DNA of 64,000 bases from Pisaster brevispinus (lineage: Eukaryota > Echinodermata > Asteroidea > Forcipulatida > Asteriidae): NCBI GenBank assembly GCA_023634235.1, contig JAMKCF010000023.1:1587001-1651000 (forward strand). Reading direction: 5' to 3'. The position numbers were made by a program, and so were the translations under genes. Positions 1 to 12,048 of the stretch are shown here, piece after piece. The notes beneath the pieces were generated by a model. The model was given only the letters and a program-made list of their open reading frames with translations, was not told the origin of the DNA and searched no databases. Each line of letters starts with the position of its first letter. Position 1 is the stretch's first letter.

Positions 1-71
1 CATTGCTGTTCCAGAATCCACATATATGGAAGGGACGTCATTTGGACATGTCACGGAAGGAGCTTCATTAT
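1..71 (-). CDS. HYR-domain exon (partial, cut by window edge)
   Basis: The start of a third HYR exon, same as the two complete copies at 2455-2727 and 4183-4455. The acceptor is the minus-strand TTTAG directly before base 71, and the first codon is completed by the G of the preceding exon to give the DNEAPSVTCPNDVPS opening. The rest of the exon lies outside the window. It is the most downstream of three tandem near-identical exons. Confidence 0.8.
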
Positions 72-2454
72 CTAAAAGAGAGAAAAAAAACCCAATTTGA
101 ACCAACACCTTTCTGTAAAACTCTGTCAAAAATGCATACAAAATACTTTTATTGTATATATATTAAATAAACAGGGACTCAAACATTTCCAACTTTGACA
201 AGTTGTTGTCTTTTAATTGTATATCAGACATCAAAAATACCAAATAATAGCTTCATGTCACTTTAAAAAGCTTACTGAATAGAAAAAGACCACCAAGTTG
301 CAACATTTCACGAAGCTTTGTCTGCCCAAACTCAAAAATAGAAGCAGCTGTTTATGTATGCAGATGAAATGAACAAGACCCCAGAATGCCATTGAACAGC
401 AACATTGCTCTCATGCCAACTAACAGGCATGCGCTGTATCACTCAAATCTCAGGTCAATGGCAAATGATTTAGTGAAAAATTATTTGTTTAAATAGGTTC
501 TATTTATGCCATGCACACTTTGAAGAAATATTCGGGCTGGCATCGTCTCACTTTTCAAAGCCTACTCCTAACTGTTTAGTCTACATGCATTATTGTTGTG
601 CTCAGTGCCTAGGGGTAGTAGAAACCTGTGCAAGTTTTAACCAATTGTGCACCTACATTTTGAACTTCCCCAGCAGGCTTAAAACATGCGGGGGCAAGTT
701 TTAAACTTGCACTGGTTTGAACTTATGTCCCCAGCATGAAGTGATGTATATCCAGTGAGCTGTTTTGTGTTCAATGGCATCATAGGTCCACATCACAATG
801 TTAACATGACATCTCATTCTTCAAACAAAATTTGTTGTTTTACTCCGTGTTGTTGTGAAAATGAAAATTGCATTTTTTGTACTACCTCATATCTCCTTTT
901 ATTTGTTTAAATAGGTTCTATTTATGCCATGCACACTTTGAAGAAATATTCGGGCTGGCATCGTCTCACTTTTCAAAGCCTACTCCTAACTGTTTAGTCT
1001 ACATGCATTATTGTTGTGCTCAGTGCCTAGGGGTAGTAGAAACCTGTGCAAGTTTTAACCAATTGTGCACTTACATTTTTAACTTCACCAGCAGGCTTAA
1101 AACATGCGGGGGCAAGTTTTAAACTTGCACTGGTTTGAACTTATGTCCCCAGCATGAAGTGATGTATATCCAGTGAGCTGTTTTGTGTTCAATGGCATCA
1201 TAGGTCCACATCACAATGTTAACATGACATCTCAGTCTTCAAACAAAATTTGTTGTTTTACTCCGTGTTGTTGTGAAAATGAAAATTGCATTTTTTTGTA
1301 CTACCTCATATCTCCTTTTATTGAAAAATGAAAGCTACTCAAAATTGAAGTACAGGCTTGAGTACCTGTTTGAAGTGAAAACAAGCTGGTGCTGTTTGTA
1401 AGGTTCAACTATTATCCATACTATGTGTGGCACAGTGTGCTGCCTTTATAAAGTAGCTGGGTGACGAAGGGGCACAAACATATTCTAGACTTCAGGCTAT
1501 AAGGTCGTTAACAGTAATTTTGTATCCATAAAGATCAAAAGGTCTGTACGAAAGTACTTCGGGACAGTTTTGTGTAATAGCGCCCTCCATCGAATCAGAA
1601 TGTCCAATGTTTCCATGATCATATCAATCGCCATTTTCGAAGCCACAACTCCAAACTAATCACTTAAATTCCTCAAATAATTCCTAATATCCAGGTCAAT
1701 TTAATCTTCGAATCATTTCCCTTAATTACCAAAGCCCCGTGCGTGCATCATAATAGTGAGTATTGTTTTAATTATTGTAAAAGGTGATTCTTAGGGGATT
1801 TGTTATTCCATGTCATTCACGTTTGGATTTGTTAAATACATGTAAACATGGTTGCCAATACATAGTCTATAGTTTATGTACGCCCTATCAATCATAGTGT
1901 ATAATTTCTGAAGATAATTATCGTTACATGCCCAATATGTATAATTGATTGGGGTTAATTTGTATTTCTCGTTATAGAACCACGGGTATATGATCAACCA
2001 CAATAAACAGTCCAGAATCAAAGTTCAAAACCTGTGCACTTCTTTTCAAGGTCATTACGTAAAACATTGTAAACATTTGAAAAAATAAGTCAAAATCCAC
2101 AACAAAATGTTTTTCTAAGAAACGGGAAAAGTTCTTTTTGTCGAACACATACTTTTGAGACCATTCTAGAAACTTCACTTTCAAGGAGCTCAAAGATCTG
2201 CAAAACCTATTTTATGAAACCCATACAAACTGCACCAACCACCTTATAGTCCTGAGCCAATGATATGTATTATTACCAACAAGGATTCTGATGCTCGCCT
2301 GTGGCTAAAGTGGCTAGGATTTGATGGAATGATCTATCAAAAACATGTAATGAAATGATATTGCAAGATGTTTTACACCAATTACAAAGTAGAGAGGTAA
2401 ATGATCATTCAAGAAACTTGAGGAAAAAAGATCTGTTCTAAATCAGGTGCTTAC

Positions 2455-2727
2455 CTAAAACAGTGATGTTAAATTGGCATTTTCCTTCATTCAGTGCAGT
2501 ATCATTAGCTCTGCATGTCACTGTCGTTAAGCCTACTGCATATGTGCCATCTGTCATCACCACATTGCCCTTATTGTCTTTACATACAACCTTGGCTGTA
2601 ATGTCACCATCAACAATATCACTGGCTGATGGTGATGTTGACCAAGTGACAGTGGACATTGCTGTTCCAGAATCCACATATATGGAAGGGACGTCATTTG
2701 GACATGTCACGGAAGGAGCTTCATTAT
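2455..2727 (-). CDS. HYR (hyalin repeat) domain exon, copy 2
   Basis: A 273-nt exon (91 codons) with an AG acceptor after a purine-poor tract and a GTAAGC donor. Both borders are phase 1, so it can be duplicated without breaking the frame, which is typical of shuffled HYR exons. The encoded domain begins DNEAPSVTCPND and ends CQFNITVLG, with the four spaced cysteines and the alternating Thr/Val strand pattern of the HYR immunoglobulin-like fold found in hyalin and sushi-repeat proteins. It would add one extracellular adhesion module. It differs from the copy at 4183-4455 by a single Met/Ile change in protein, so the duplication is recent or kept uniform by conversion. Confidence 0.88.
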
Positions 2728-4182
2728 CTAAAAGAGAGAAAAAAACCAATTTGAACCAACACCTTTCTGTAAAACTCTGTCAAAAATGCATACAAAATAC
2801 TTTCATTGTATATATATTAAATAAACAGGGACTCAAACATTTCCAACTTTGACAAGTTGTTGTCTTTTAATTGTATATCAGACATCAAAAATACCAAATA
2901 ATAGCTTCATGTCACTTTAAAAAGCTTACTGAATAGAAAAAGACCACCAAGTTGCAACATTTCACGAAGCTTTGTCTGCCCAAACTCAAAAATAGAAGCA
3001 GCTGTTTATGTATGCAGATGAAATGAACAAGACCCCAGAATGCCATTGAACAGCAACATTGCTCTCATGCCAACTAACAGGCATGCGCTGTATCACTCAA
3101 ATCTCAGGTCAATGGCAAATGATTTAGTGAAAAATTATTTGTTTAAATAGGTTCTATTTATGCCATGCACACTTTGAAGAAATATTCGGGCTGGCATCGT
3201 CTCACTTTTCAAAGCCTACTCCTAACTGTTTAGTCTACATGCATTATTGTTGTGCTCAGTGCCTAGGGGTAGTAGAAACATGTGCAAGTTTTAACCAATT
3301 GTGCACCTACATTTTGAACTTCCCCAGCAGGCTTAAAACATGCGGGGGCAAGTTTTAAACTTGCACTGGTTTGAACTTATGTCCCCAGCATGAAGTGATG
3401 TATATCCAGTGAGCTGTTTTGTGTTCAATGGCATCATAGGTCCACATCACAATGTTAACATGACATCTCATTCTTCAAACAAAATTTGTTGTTTTACTCC
3501 GTGTTGTTGTGAAAATGAAAATTGCATTTTTTTGTACTACCTCATATCTCCTTTTATTGAAAAATGAAAGCTACTCAAAATTAGTGTACAGGCTTGAGTA
3601 CCTGTTTGAAGTGAAAACAAGCTGGTGCTGTTTGTAAGGTTCAACTATTATCCATACTCTGTGTGGCACAGTGTGCTGCCTTTATAAAGTAGCTGGGTGA
3701 CGAAGGGGCACAAACATATTGTAGACTTCAGGCTATAAGGTCATTAACAGTAATTTTGTATCCATAAAGATCAAAAGGTCATTACGTAAAACATTGTAAA
3801 CATTTGAAAAAATAAGTCAAAATCCACAACAAAATGTTTTTCTAAGAAACGGGAAAAGTTCTTTTTGTTGAACACATACTTTTGAGACCATTCTAGAAAC
3901 TTCACTTTCAAGGAGCTCAAAGATCTGCAAAACCTATTTTATGAAACCCATACAAACTGCACCAACCACCTTATAGTCCTGAGCCAATGATATGTATTAT
4001 TACCAACAAGGATTCTGATGCTCGCCTGTGGCTAAAGTGGCTAGGATTTGATGGAATGATCTATCAAAAACATGTAATGAAATGATATTGCAAGATGTTT
4101 TACACCAATTACAAAGTAGAGAGGTAAATGATCATTCAAGAAACTTGAGGGAAAAAAGATCTGTTCTAAATCAGGTGCTTAC

Positions 4183-4455
4183 CTAAAACAGTGATGTTAA
4201 ATTGGCATTTTCCTTCATTCAGTGCAGTATCATTAGCTCTGCATGTCACTGTCGTTAAGCCTACTGCATACGTGCCATCTGTAATCACCACATTGCCCTT
4301 ATTGTCTTTACATACAACCTTGGCTGTAATGTCACCATCAACAATATCACTGGCTGATGGTGATGTTGACCAAGTGACAGTGGACATTGCTGTTCCAGAA
4401 TCCACATATATAGAAGGGACATCATTTGGACATGTCACAGAAGGAGCTTCATTAT
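4183..4455 (-). CDS. HYR (hyalin repeat) domain exon, copy 1
   Basis: A 273-nt exon with phase 1-1 borders, acceptor just above 4455 and GTAAGC donor just below 4183. It encodes a 91-residue HYR domain opening DNEAPSVTCPND and closing ITVLG. By phase it can follow the HYR exon at 53362-53637, which also ends in phase 1 with a G. If so, the intron between them is about 48.9 kb and contains all the large mobile elements of the window. The long plus-strand frame over this exon (4191-4583) is a shadow. Confidence 0.88.
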
Positions 4456-4640
4456 CTAAAAGAGAGAAAAAAAAACCCAATTTGAACCAACACCTTTCTG
4501 TAAAACTCTGTCAAAAATGCATAAAAAATACTTTCATTGTATATACATTAAATAAACAGGGACTCAAACATTTCCAACTTTGACAAGTAGTTGCCTTTTA
4601 ATTGTATATCAGACACCAAAAATACCAAATAATAGCTTGT

Positions 4641-5060
4641 CAAGATAAAACCATTTAAATGACCCTGAGTGCACGGTACGGCTTTTACAACCAAGGAAAA
4701 CACCAGTAGAAAACATTTCGAGGACCTCATTCAATTCAGCATGCTTTGACCAAACTTCCAAATTGTTGGTTCAGAATGCCCCACTGTTTTGAAATATCCT
4801 AGGGAGAACCCTGAGACCGGCTGGCTTACACTTATTCAGTGCTCATCTCAGGAGTGTCGGCTCTTCAGCTTACCTGGGCACTATTAACGCAATCAAATCA
4901 TACCAGTACTCAATCTGGTAAAATACCTACCCATGCGACCAATGCAGAATTTCATAATGTGGATACGGCACCATAGTTTATTTTACTGGCTATGTGAAAA
5001 GGATGCAAGGACAAACATGCACAGAGAGTAAAAACTGGAGATTCTGTCCCATGTGTCACA
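4641..5060. other. Intronic spacer, nothing recognised
   Basis: Unique-looking sequence between the end of the HYR-unit similarity and the 3' end of the jockey-like element. No exon with matching splice sites was found. Confidence 0.4.
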
Positions 5061-5123
5061 TCTTCTTCTTATTGTGTCCACACACACTAGATATTGTGTT
5101 TCTGCAAAAACTGGACACAGTTC

Positions 5124-5777
5124 CTAGTATCCCCACTTCTTGAGAGACACTTTGCACCGGCCAGTTGATGTTCTAAGTCTGTTGAGGCACTTCCATTCAG
5201 CCCAACTTGAGTCAGCACCAGGAGGGAGTTCTTCTGAAGCACTTATGTTCATGGATGTTCTAGGTGGAAGTTTACCAAGTCTCTCATCCCACATGGCAGT
5301 TCGGAAAACCCCGGCTTCTGCACTTGGTTTGACTTTGTTGAGGAAGCTTTTCATGGACTTGAGTCGATTTTTAGCAGGTTCGTGGCTGAATATAGGGTTT
5401 TTCTTATCTGTGGTCTGGCGATAGCATTCTCTGCTGCTTGCCGCACTGGGTCGAACATCAGGTGGCGCTATACCAGAAAGTATGTATAGGCTGTCAGTTG
5501 GTGTTGGTCTGAGGCATCCAGTGATAAGTCGGCATGTAGCATTGATGGCTGGATCAATCTTCTTAGCATGGGTAGATCTTTCCCAGACTAGGCACGCATT
5601 CTCTGCAGATGAATAACAAAGGGCTAAGTCCGTTGATCGTAGAGTGTCTGGGCTGGCACCCCATCTTGTTCCAGTAAGTTTGCTGACAATGTTGTTTCTT
5701 GCACAGACTTTGGCTTTGGTCTTCTCAACATGGGTCTTGAAGGAGAGGCAGCGATCTAGGGTGACACCTAGGTACAC
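5124..5777 (-). pseudogene. C-terminal domain of the non-LTR polyprotein
   Basis: A 217-codon frame beginning MYLGVTLDRCLSF, the usual YLGVxLD motif just after the RT thumb, then a long helical region with LTGTRWGA, conserved in jockey-like elements, and a Cys-rich tail. It ends at a stop at 5124, about 60 bp before the A-rich 3' end. It belongs to the same broken polyprotein as the RT pieces upstream, in a different frame. Confidence 0.75.
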
Positions 5778-5840
5778 TGGATGATCACAGTTTTCAAGAG
5801 GAGCCCCAGACCAGGAGACGTTCAGTTGGCGTTTGGCTTC

Positions 5841-6597
5841 TCAATTACGCAGATGAAAGTCACACACCTGTGTTTTTGATGGATTTGCACGGAGGTGGTT
5901 CTCTTTGTAGTAAGGTGACAATACGTCAAGAGCATGCGAGAGTTTTTCTTCAACAGTACTTAAGTCACTGTCTTGAGCAACTACACCAAGGTCATCGGCG
6001 TGTACCTTTGCTTCTTGGGTGATCATTGGTGTAAATGTTGAAGAGTAGAGGTGCAAGCACACTGCCCTGTGGTAGCCCATTCTTGAGATTTCTCCATCTG
6101 CTCTTCTTACTCCCAAGCTCAACGTAGAAGTGTCTGTTCTCTAGCATACTTTCAACCAGTTCTGTGAGACTGGTGTCCTTTGTGAGTTCCAAGATCTTGT
6201 GGAGAAGACGTCTGTGGTTAACTGTGTCGTAGGCAGCTGAGAGGTCAACAAACACGACACCAGATACTTTCCCTTCCTCGAAACCATCTCCTATGTACTG
6301 AGTGAGGTTGAGTACTTGGCTCGTAGTTGATTTGCCAGGACGGAAGCCGGCTTGCTCTGGTATGAGGAGTTTATCAACAACAGGTCCAACTCGGTTGAGT
6401 ATGAGACGTTCGAAGAGCTTATAGAAGTGACTCAGAAGTGATTTAGGTCTGTAGCTCTTAAGAATGGCTGGATCTTTCCCAGGTTTCAGGAGTGCTAGCA
6501 CATGTGCTTTCTTCCAGATCTTAGGCATCTTGTTGGTGGACAGGCAATGGTTGTACAACTGTAGTAGCCATTTCTTAGCAGCAGGGCCAAAGTTCAT
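5841..6597 (-). pseudogene. Reverse transcriptase core of the non-LTR element
   Basis: The piece at 6597-5992 has the typical RT blocks: a KPGKDP segment, SYRPKSLLSHFYKLFERLI, EQAGFRPGKST, FVDLSAAYDTVNHRRLL with the first catalytic Asp, and GLPQGSVLAPLLFNIYTND. A frameshift then moves into 6122-5841, which holds HADDLGVVAQD, the YADD active site with Tyr changed to His. The order and spacing are those of jockey/CR1-clade reverse transcriptases. The frameshift splits the palm domain, so the copy cannot be active. Confidence 0.88.
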
Positions 6598-6998
6598 AAT
6601 TTACTCTGTTGAGATGTTATCAAGGCCGATAGCTTTTCCTGGTTTCAACGAGGAGATACCCTCTTCCGACTCTTCCATGGTCATGGGTCGAGTGAATCCC
6701 TGGTCGTAGTTGTACTTTTTACGGTCCAGTTTGATCTCGTTCTTCACCTTACCACTTTTCTCATTCAAGAGTAGCTGGTTAGCGACTTGGTTTGCAGTTA
6801 CTTTGGGTTGTTGCAGTGGTGCTTTAGGATCTCAACGGAACTTTTGGATGGTTGACCATGCTTTTTTGCTATTTTTTGACATATCAATTGATTCAATCAA
6901 GGCTTGCCAGGACTTACGACACTCCTTGGATATGCTTTCCAATACTTTCTTGCCTAATTGAATTATTGCATCAGTGAATGGGTCTTCATTAAACATGG

Positions 6999-7917
6999 TT
7001 ACATATTCTTCATATAGTTCTGAGCTTTCCTTGGATGGTCCAGGTATATTTGCACCCTACATCCCCGAGGGATATATCTTCTTGCAGTTTTCTTCACAAG
7101 TTCTGCAAAGCGGTTGTAGTTGCACGATACGGGCGAAATACGCTTGATGTTCTGATCCAGTTTCTTGGAGAAACCTTGCCAGTCTGCTTTCCTGTAGTTG
7201 AAACGCCTCTTAAAAGGGACACTGGTTGGTCTTACAACTGCATTGACTTGGATGCCAATAGGTCGGTGCTGGCTCGATGGGATAGGGTCCATCACAGTCT
7301 TCTGGCACAGGTCTACAATGTTGTTGGAGACCATGGCCAAATCTGGGTTGTAACCACATCTCCAGCGGGCACTGTAGAACGATGATGGTAGCTTGGAATC
7401 ATGGATGAGGTTAAGCTGGTTGGAATTCATCTATTCCTCTACTGCTTCTCCATCTTTGTTGGTTTCCTTGTACCCCCATTGGGTGCTATGGCTGTTCAAA
7501 TCACTGATGATGATCTGTGGTTTACCATGAATGTGTGGAACAGAATGTGGGAACTTGAAGTCAGCTGCTGGTGGTTTGTATACAGATGTTACAACTACAC
7601 TGCTCAATTCTACAGTCAGGACTTCAATATTATCATCTTCTGAATTGGACGTGCTTTCTGTAACGGAACTTGCTTTGACAAAGATAGCAACCATACTGGC
7701 GATGAGGTCGTTCATTGACGAGTACCATACCAGGTATGGATGGGCGGTTGTTGTCGCTCCCTTTACCGGTCTCCTGCAAGCAGAGGATGTCACATTGGGG
7801 ATTGCTGCAAAGTTCGGCTAAGATTTGTTGCTTGGCCGTTGAAAAGCCTTTGATGTTAACAGAGATGACTGTCAGGGCAGGCCCTAAAAAGGACCTCCTC
7901 TGTTCTTGTCTAGACAT
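6999..7917 (-). pseudogene. AP-endonuclease domain of the non-LTR element (frameshifted)
   Basis: Starting from a true ATG at 7917, the first frame carries the endonuclease opening LTVISVNIKGFS followed by CDILCLQET, the metal-binding glutamate motif. After a frameshift the second piece (7793-7431) contains SDLNSHSTQWG, matching the SDxNAH catalytic motif. The third (7430-6999) contains SSQHRPIGI, matching the SDHxP motif with the Asp changed to Gln. This domain would nick target DNA to start target-primed reverse transcription. Frame changes between pieces and the changed SDH motif show loss of function. Confidence 0.8.
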
Positions 7918-8100
7918 GACATTTGCTGGTGTTACTGGTAGATCTTGTTGTGTGTGGTGGTGGTAGAATTAGCATTAATGGACCGCGACAAGGATGCTTC
8001 TACCATGGCCCCAAAGGGGCTGAAGGGAGTGGATTCAACACAGGGCGCTACCATACGAGAAGAATCTCCAGCCACTCTGAGAGGGCGTAACAAATTGCGG

Positions 8101-10400
8101 TTTTTGTTGTTGTTTTTAAATTGTTTTTAATTAGTGTCAAGTTCCTTTCCTTTATTTAAAACCACGATTTGTTAATCATGATCATAACATATTTTCGAAG
8201 ACATCGTTTTTTTGGTTAGTTTTGTTTTCAATATCATCAAAGTTATTTTATAACTTACTAATAAAAATAAACCATCTCTTTTCTTATGTGGGCATCCTGA
8301 AAATGGCGGTTGGTTTTGTTGGACACTTCAAATTCATTTGAAGCTAAATGTCAGGCCACTGGTGGAAAGATTACGCAGCATTTCAGAAAGAAAAAAACAG
8401 CCATAAAGAAAGGTTGATAGGCTCTTACAAACACTGTTTGTATTGACGGCATTATTGGAATGAAAACGTGGCCACAAAGAGGGGATCAACATATTACTGC
8501 AATGTTGGAATGAAAATTCGGCCACAATGTCTAGAGAGTTGAGCACCGAATTGTCCTACGTCTTCAATGCAAGGTGAATTGATGGTTGACCGCTTTATTG
8601 AGACTGATTGCAGCAGTGTCAGGAATAAAAACGCAACTTCAATGTAAAGAAATCATCGCTCGACGGTGTGATGATCTCTTTGATCTCCAGTGACACGAGA
8701 TAATTAAGGCACACTGGTAGATAAGGGGTCTTGTCAAAATTAATCCCGGACAGACAGTCGGACAAGGTTCATCCCATGTCAAATTTTTGTTGGACGGGCT
8801 ATCGGATGGGATTTCCTATGAGATGATGTTTCACACACTGAACATTATCCTCCCATCCGATGCACAGCACCCAAGGCACCCCACCTAGCGCTCTGCGGTT
8901 TCACTGGCTGATTAAACACTAATATAAACAAACTTGCAGTTTGTGGTTTGTAGTGAGTCTGGTCTGACCGTTTGGAGGTCACTGTAGTGTGGTGGAGTTT
9001 TTAACCCATTGTTTTTTGCAATAGACAAAATTACTAGCCCAGTTTCTGTAAATCGTTCTCCACTCCTCCATTCTTAATATTTTAGGTTACCAGTTAATAA
9101 TTATACAAATGGAATGTAAGCATCAAATGATCATCTATGATAATTTTGTCTTTAGTAAATACTCAGGGTCATTGAGGCCTAACTGTGAAACCGAAAACCT
9201 GCCCTTGGGAGACCCCCTGCTGGTTTTCCAGTAGATAGTGATCTAAAGGCTCTGCAATCTGTAAACAAACCATCTCTGGTGAAGGCCAGTCACTGTGAAC
9301 TTATCCCATGGCCCATCCGATGAAGTAATCACTACAAGGGAATTCAACATGGGACAAGAAACCTGGTCCTGGACCGGCGCCGCCCAATGGCTGTCCGGAG
9401 TTTTGACAAGGTCCCTAAGGCACAGTGATGTTTTTGTGCTGTTGAAAGTCAGATAAGACGAGTCTTACATGCAGGAAATTATGGTACAGGGGTAAAGACC
9501 GGTATTTCAAACCCAGGCAGGTGGGGCTGGAAAGTTGCTTAGAACTTGTTGGTTGAGCTGTGAAAGATTTTGAAGTTTTCTTGGTTGAGAATCTGTTAAA
9601 TCTTGTTGGCTACCCTGCCAAGATGGGGCAGGGTTGTGTTGAAAAAATATTCTTGCCCTTGGGTCTTGTCTTGATCTTGTGTCTTAATTGACTTGTCTTG
9701 ATGAATGTCTTCTCTTGATTTTTGTCTTGGGTCTTCTCTTAAGTCTTGGCTTAAGTCTTGAGTAGTGTTGTCACCACAGCTTTATTATCAGTTAAGCAGG
9801 GGTCCAGGGGGTGCAACCCCTAACAGGGGTTTATTAGGGCAGCGCCCCCTTTCGGAAAACGTTCAAATTTTACACCCTAAAAAGAACATATTTTAAGGGT
9901 TTTAGACTCTAAAAAAATTGTTGGCCGAAAAAAAAGGGTCGTTAGGTAGGGATTAAATTTGTATTTTTTCAAATCATTACATTTTGTGTTACATTGACTC
10001 CTGAACCATACATTGGTGGAAGGAAGGGTTTGTTGTACACAAGAAAATGTTTCAAATAAAACATAACATCCTTGGATGTCACAGGAACTTTTATGTAATC
10101 ACACTGGCTGTTCAATGTTACAATAAGGACACAATAATATTCATTTTCAAATTATTTATTTCAAATTATTTTCCAGTTAACTGTTTAGCTGTTTCTACCA
10201 TTCCAATCAAAACTATAAACCAGCAGAGCCCAATTTCATAGAGCTGCTTATGAAGCACAAAATGTAGCTAAGCACAACAAAATATGCTTATACCAGAATA
10301 AGGTTACCAGCCAAACTACCATGTCACATACACAATTTGTGACTGGTAGCCTGCCAATTTTTGCTCAGCACAAAATTTGTAAGCAAAATTGTCTGCCTAA
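8101..10400. other. Intronic, no gene seen; CTTGTC-rich low complexity at about 9640-9775
   Basis: No exon with splice sites or long coding frame was found on either strand. At about 9640-9775 the motif GTCTTG recurs irregularly (CTTGTCTTGATC, GTCTTGATGA, GTCTTGGCTTAAGTCTTGAG), a degenerate simple repeat. At about 8450-8540 a short segment containing TTGGAATGAAAA and GGCCACAA is present twice. Confidence 0.4.
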
Positions 10401-11357
10401 CACCGCGTTTACACTTGATCCGGCAAGGGCGATCAAAGGAGGATCAGATCCTGCAAGGGCGATCAAAGGGCGATCAACAGCTATGTGTAAACACAAGAGC
10501 GATCAGGATCTGATCCTCCTTTTTGATCCCCCTTTATTGCAGGATCAAAGGAGGATCTGATCCTGCAAGGTGGATCAAAAACAAAGTGTAAACGCAAGGC
10601 AGGATCAGACCCCGCAATTTGACCCACCGACTTCCGGTCTAATCGATCGAACAGACTGGGGCGCTGAGTTGAAGAAAAAAAACAGCGAAAAAAAACCCCC
10701 AAAAACAGAAAGCTTGTAAACAACCAGTGTTGGTTATGCAATGAGAGTGTCCCCTTACACTGGTTCCAACACATAACACAGCACTTCTGTGCACAAAAGA
10801 ACATTACATGATTTAAATGGTACTTGGCATTTGCATCCCTGTTCTGCATGCATCGAACGTGACGAACCACATGCTTCGACCATTTCTACCTCCATTCATC
10901 GACCCGTTTTCTTCTCAGGCTTTCGTTTTTCTAATCATTAGCATTTGAAAATATCCATAATTATGTTTTCTTGTTGCAGTTTTAGTACATTTGGAGTACA
11001 TTTAAGGTTATAGTCTTGTTGGTGGTTATTTACGTTGTTTCTTGGATGACATGGCCGTAGCTGCTGCTGTTGTACGGGGTCGAATGTGGTCGGAGGGGGA
11101 GCTGGCATGTTTTTTGGACATCTGGGCCAGCACAAGCTAAGCTAAGATGGCGGCATGCATCACCCCTGGCAACGCCTGTGCCTGCGTGTGCACAAAATCA
11201 AAGAACTTGCTCAGTTAACCTGTCACACGAGCAGTGTGGAACTTCCGTTGAACCGTGGCCGGGCAAAGGGGGATCAATGCGCGATCAGACTCAAGTCGCC
11301 CTTGCAGGATCTGATCAACCTTTGATCGCCCTTGCCAGATCCAGTGTAAACGCGGTG
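10401..11357 (+). mobile_element. Non-autonomous PIF/Harbinger-like DNA transposon
   Basis: The ends are inverted repeats: the left begins CACCGCGTTTACACTTGATC and continues with CGGCAAGGGCGATCAAAGG; the right is its complement, ending GTGTAAACGCGGTG. The flanks are TAA on the left (10398-10400) and TAT on the right (11358-11360), close to the 3-bp TWA duplication of PIF/Harbinger. GGATC/GATCC motifs repeat in both orientations between 10430 and 10620 as further palindromes. No transposase remains, but a Myb/SANT-like remnant lies inside at 11051-11140. The superfamily is inferred from the remnant, the duplication type and the end sequence. Confidence 0.7.
11051..11140 (+). pseudogene. Myb/SANT-like domain remnant of a Harbinger element
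   Basis: A short frame from ATG at 11051 to TAA at 11140 encodes 29 residues. It contains RMWSEGELACFLDIWAS, which matches the first helix of the Myb/SANT-like (trihelix) DNA-binding protein encoded as the second gene of PIF/Harbinger elements (pattern W-S-x-E-E/L ... LDIWA). It stops after that helix, so only a fragment survives. Confidence 0.5.
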
Positions 11358-11360
11358 TAT

Positions 11361-12048
11361 GGGTCACAAAACAAGGTCATTAAACCACAAAGCCACCAGC
11401 AGGGGGCTTGGCTTTTGAGCAAAGCAAGAGTGTATTACAAACTAAAACAACGTATAACAATAGCAGAGGATTAAGAGAAAAAGTAATTGGATCTCAATAG
11501 GAGTGTCAATCATTCTCCCAAGAGCAGAAGAGGACTGGGCTGGAGAGTGTCTGGGGCTAACAATATATAAAGAAAAGGATCAACTTTTTTTTTTTCATTG
11601 TCGGCAAAATAGTACTGTTCAGCAATGCTGTTACTTTGCATAAGTACTGGTCGGTATTTTTAAGAATTGGTTGGTGCCGATCAGCCCCAACCAGTGTAGT
11701 CACAGCACTGGTCTTGACCTGTGTTTTGATGTTGGTTTTCTTGTAGCCTTTGTGTTGAAATGCTGTGAAAGAGTGGGCTGGATTTGAAGATGTTGTGTTG
11801 GAGGCAGTGGGTTGAGGGTGGTAGCAGGATTTAAGAGCACATAAATTGGCGACCTTTGGTCAATAAAATCGAGAAGGGTGGGAGTGACAAAAAGACCCTT
11901 GGTTAATTGCTACTGTTTTTGTGGGCAGTACTACAGGGCTTGAAGATTAACTTGAAGGCTGTCAACATAAATTATTTGTCCTCAGAATTATATTGGTAAG
12001 GATATAAGACCGGAAATCCTCTGGTATCTGTTGTAACCAGTGCATACC
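11361..12048. other. Intronic spacer, nothing recognised
   Basis: No coding exon or repeat boundary was recognised here except a T-tract at about 11586-11597. Confidence 0.35.

Larger units (their letters stand above)
1..4640. repeat. Tandem triplication of a 1.7-2.7 kb HYR-exon unit
   Basis: Exon acceptors recur at 71, 2727 and 4455, so the first interval is 2656 bp and the second 1728 bp. The units are nearly identical over exon and intron until similarity stops near 4640. The size difference is explained by two events seen directly: a 418-bp tandem duplication in the first unit (481-898 repeated as 899-1316), and a 509-bp segment present in the first unit but missing from the second. That segment lies between two AAGGTC hexamers (1539-1544 and 2048-2053), leaving one hexamer at the deletion joint near 3780. 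Apart from the exons no gene is seen here. Confidence 0.9.
5061..8100 (-). mobile_element. Degenerate jockey-like (APE-type) non-LTR retrotransposon
   Basis: Read on the minus strand, fragments of one long polyprotein occur in the expected order: apurinic-type endonuclease, reverse transcriptase, and a C-terminal region with conserved basic and cysteine residues. The 3' end at about 5061 is a short AATAAGAAGAAGA tail, common in jockey/CR1-type elements. The 5' end is uncertain and placed near 8.1 kb, where coding-like sequence stops. Several frameshifts separate the pieces (7917-7633, 7793-7431, 7430-6999, 6597-5992, 6122-5841, 5777-5124), so it is dead. No target-site duplication could be fixed. 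The family name is a judgement from the RT motifs. Confidence 0.85.

Noticed and set aside
2463..2852. Plus-strand frame of 129 codons
   Set aside because: Shadow of the minus-strand HYR exon, which has correct splice sites and domain sequence. The same holds at 4191-4583.
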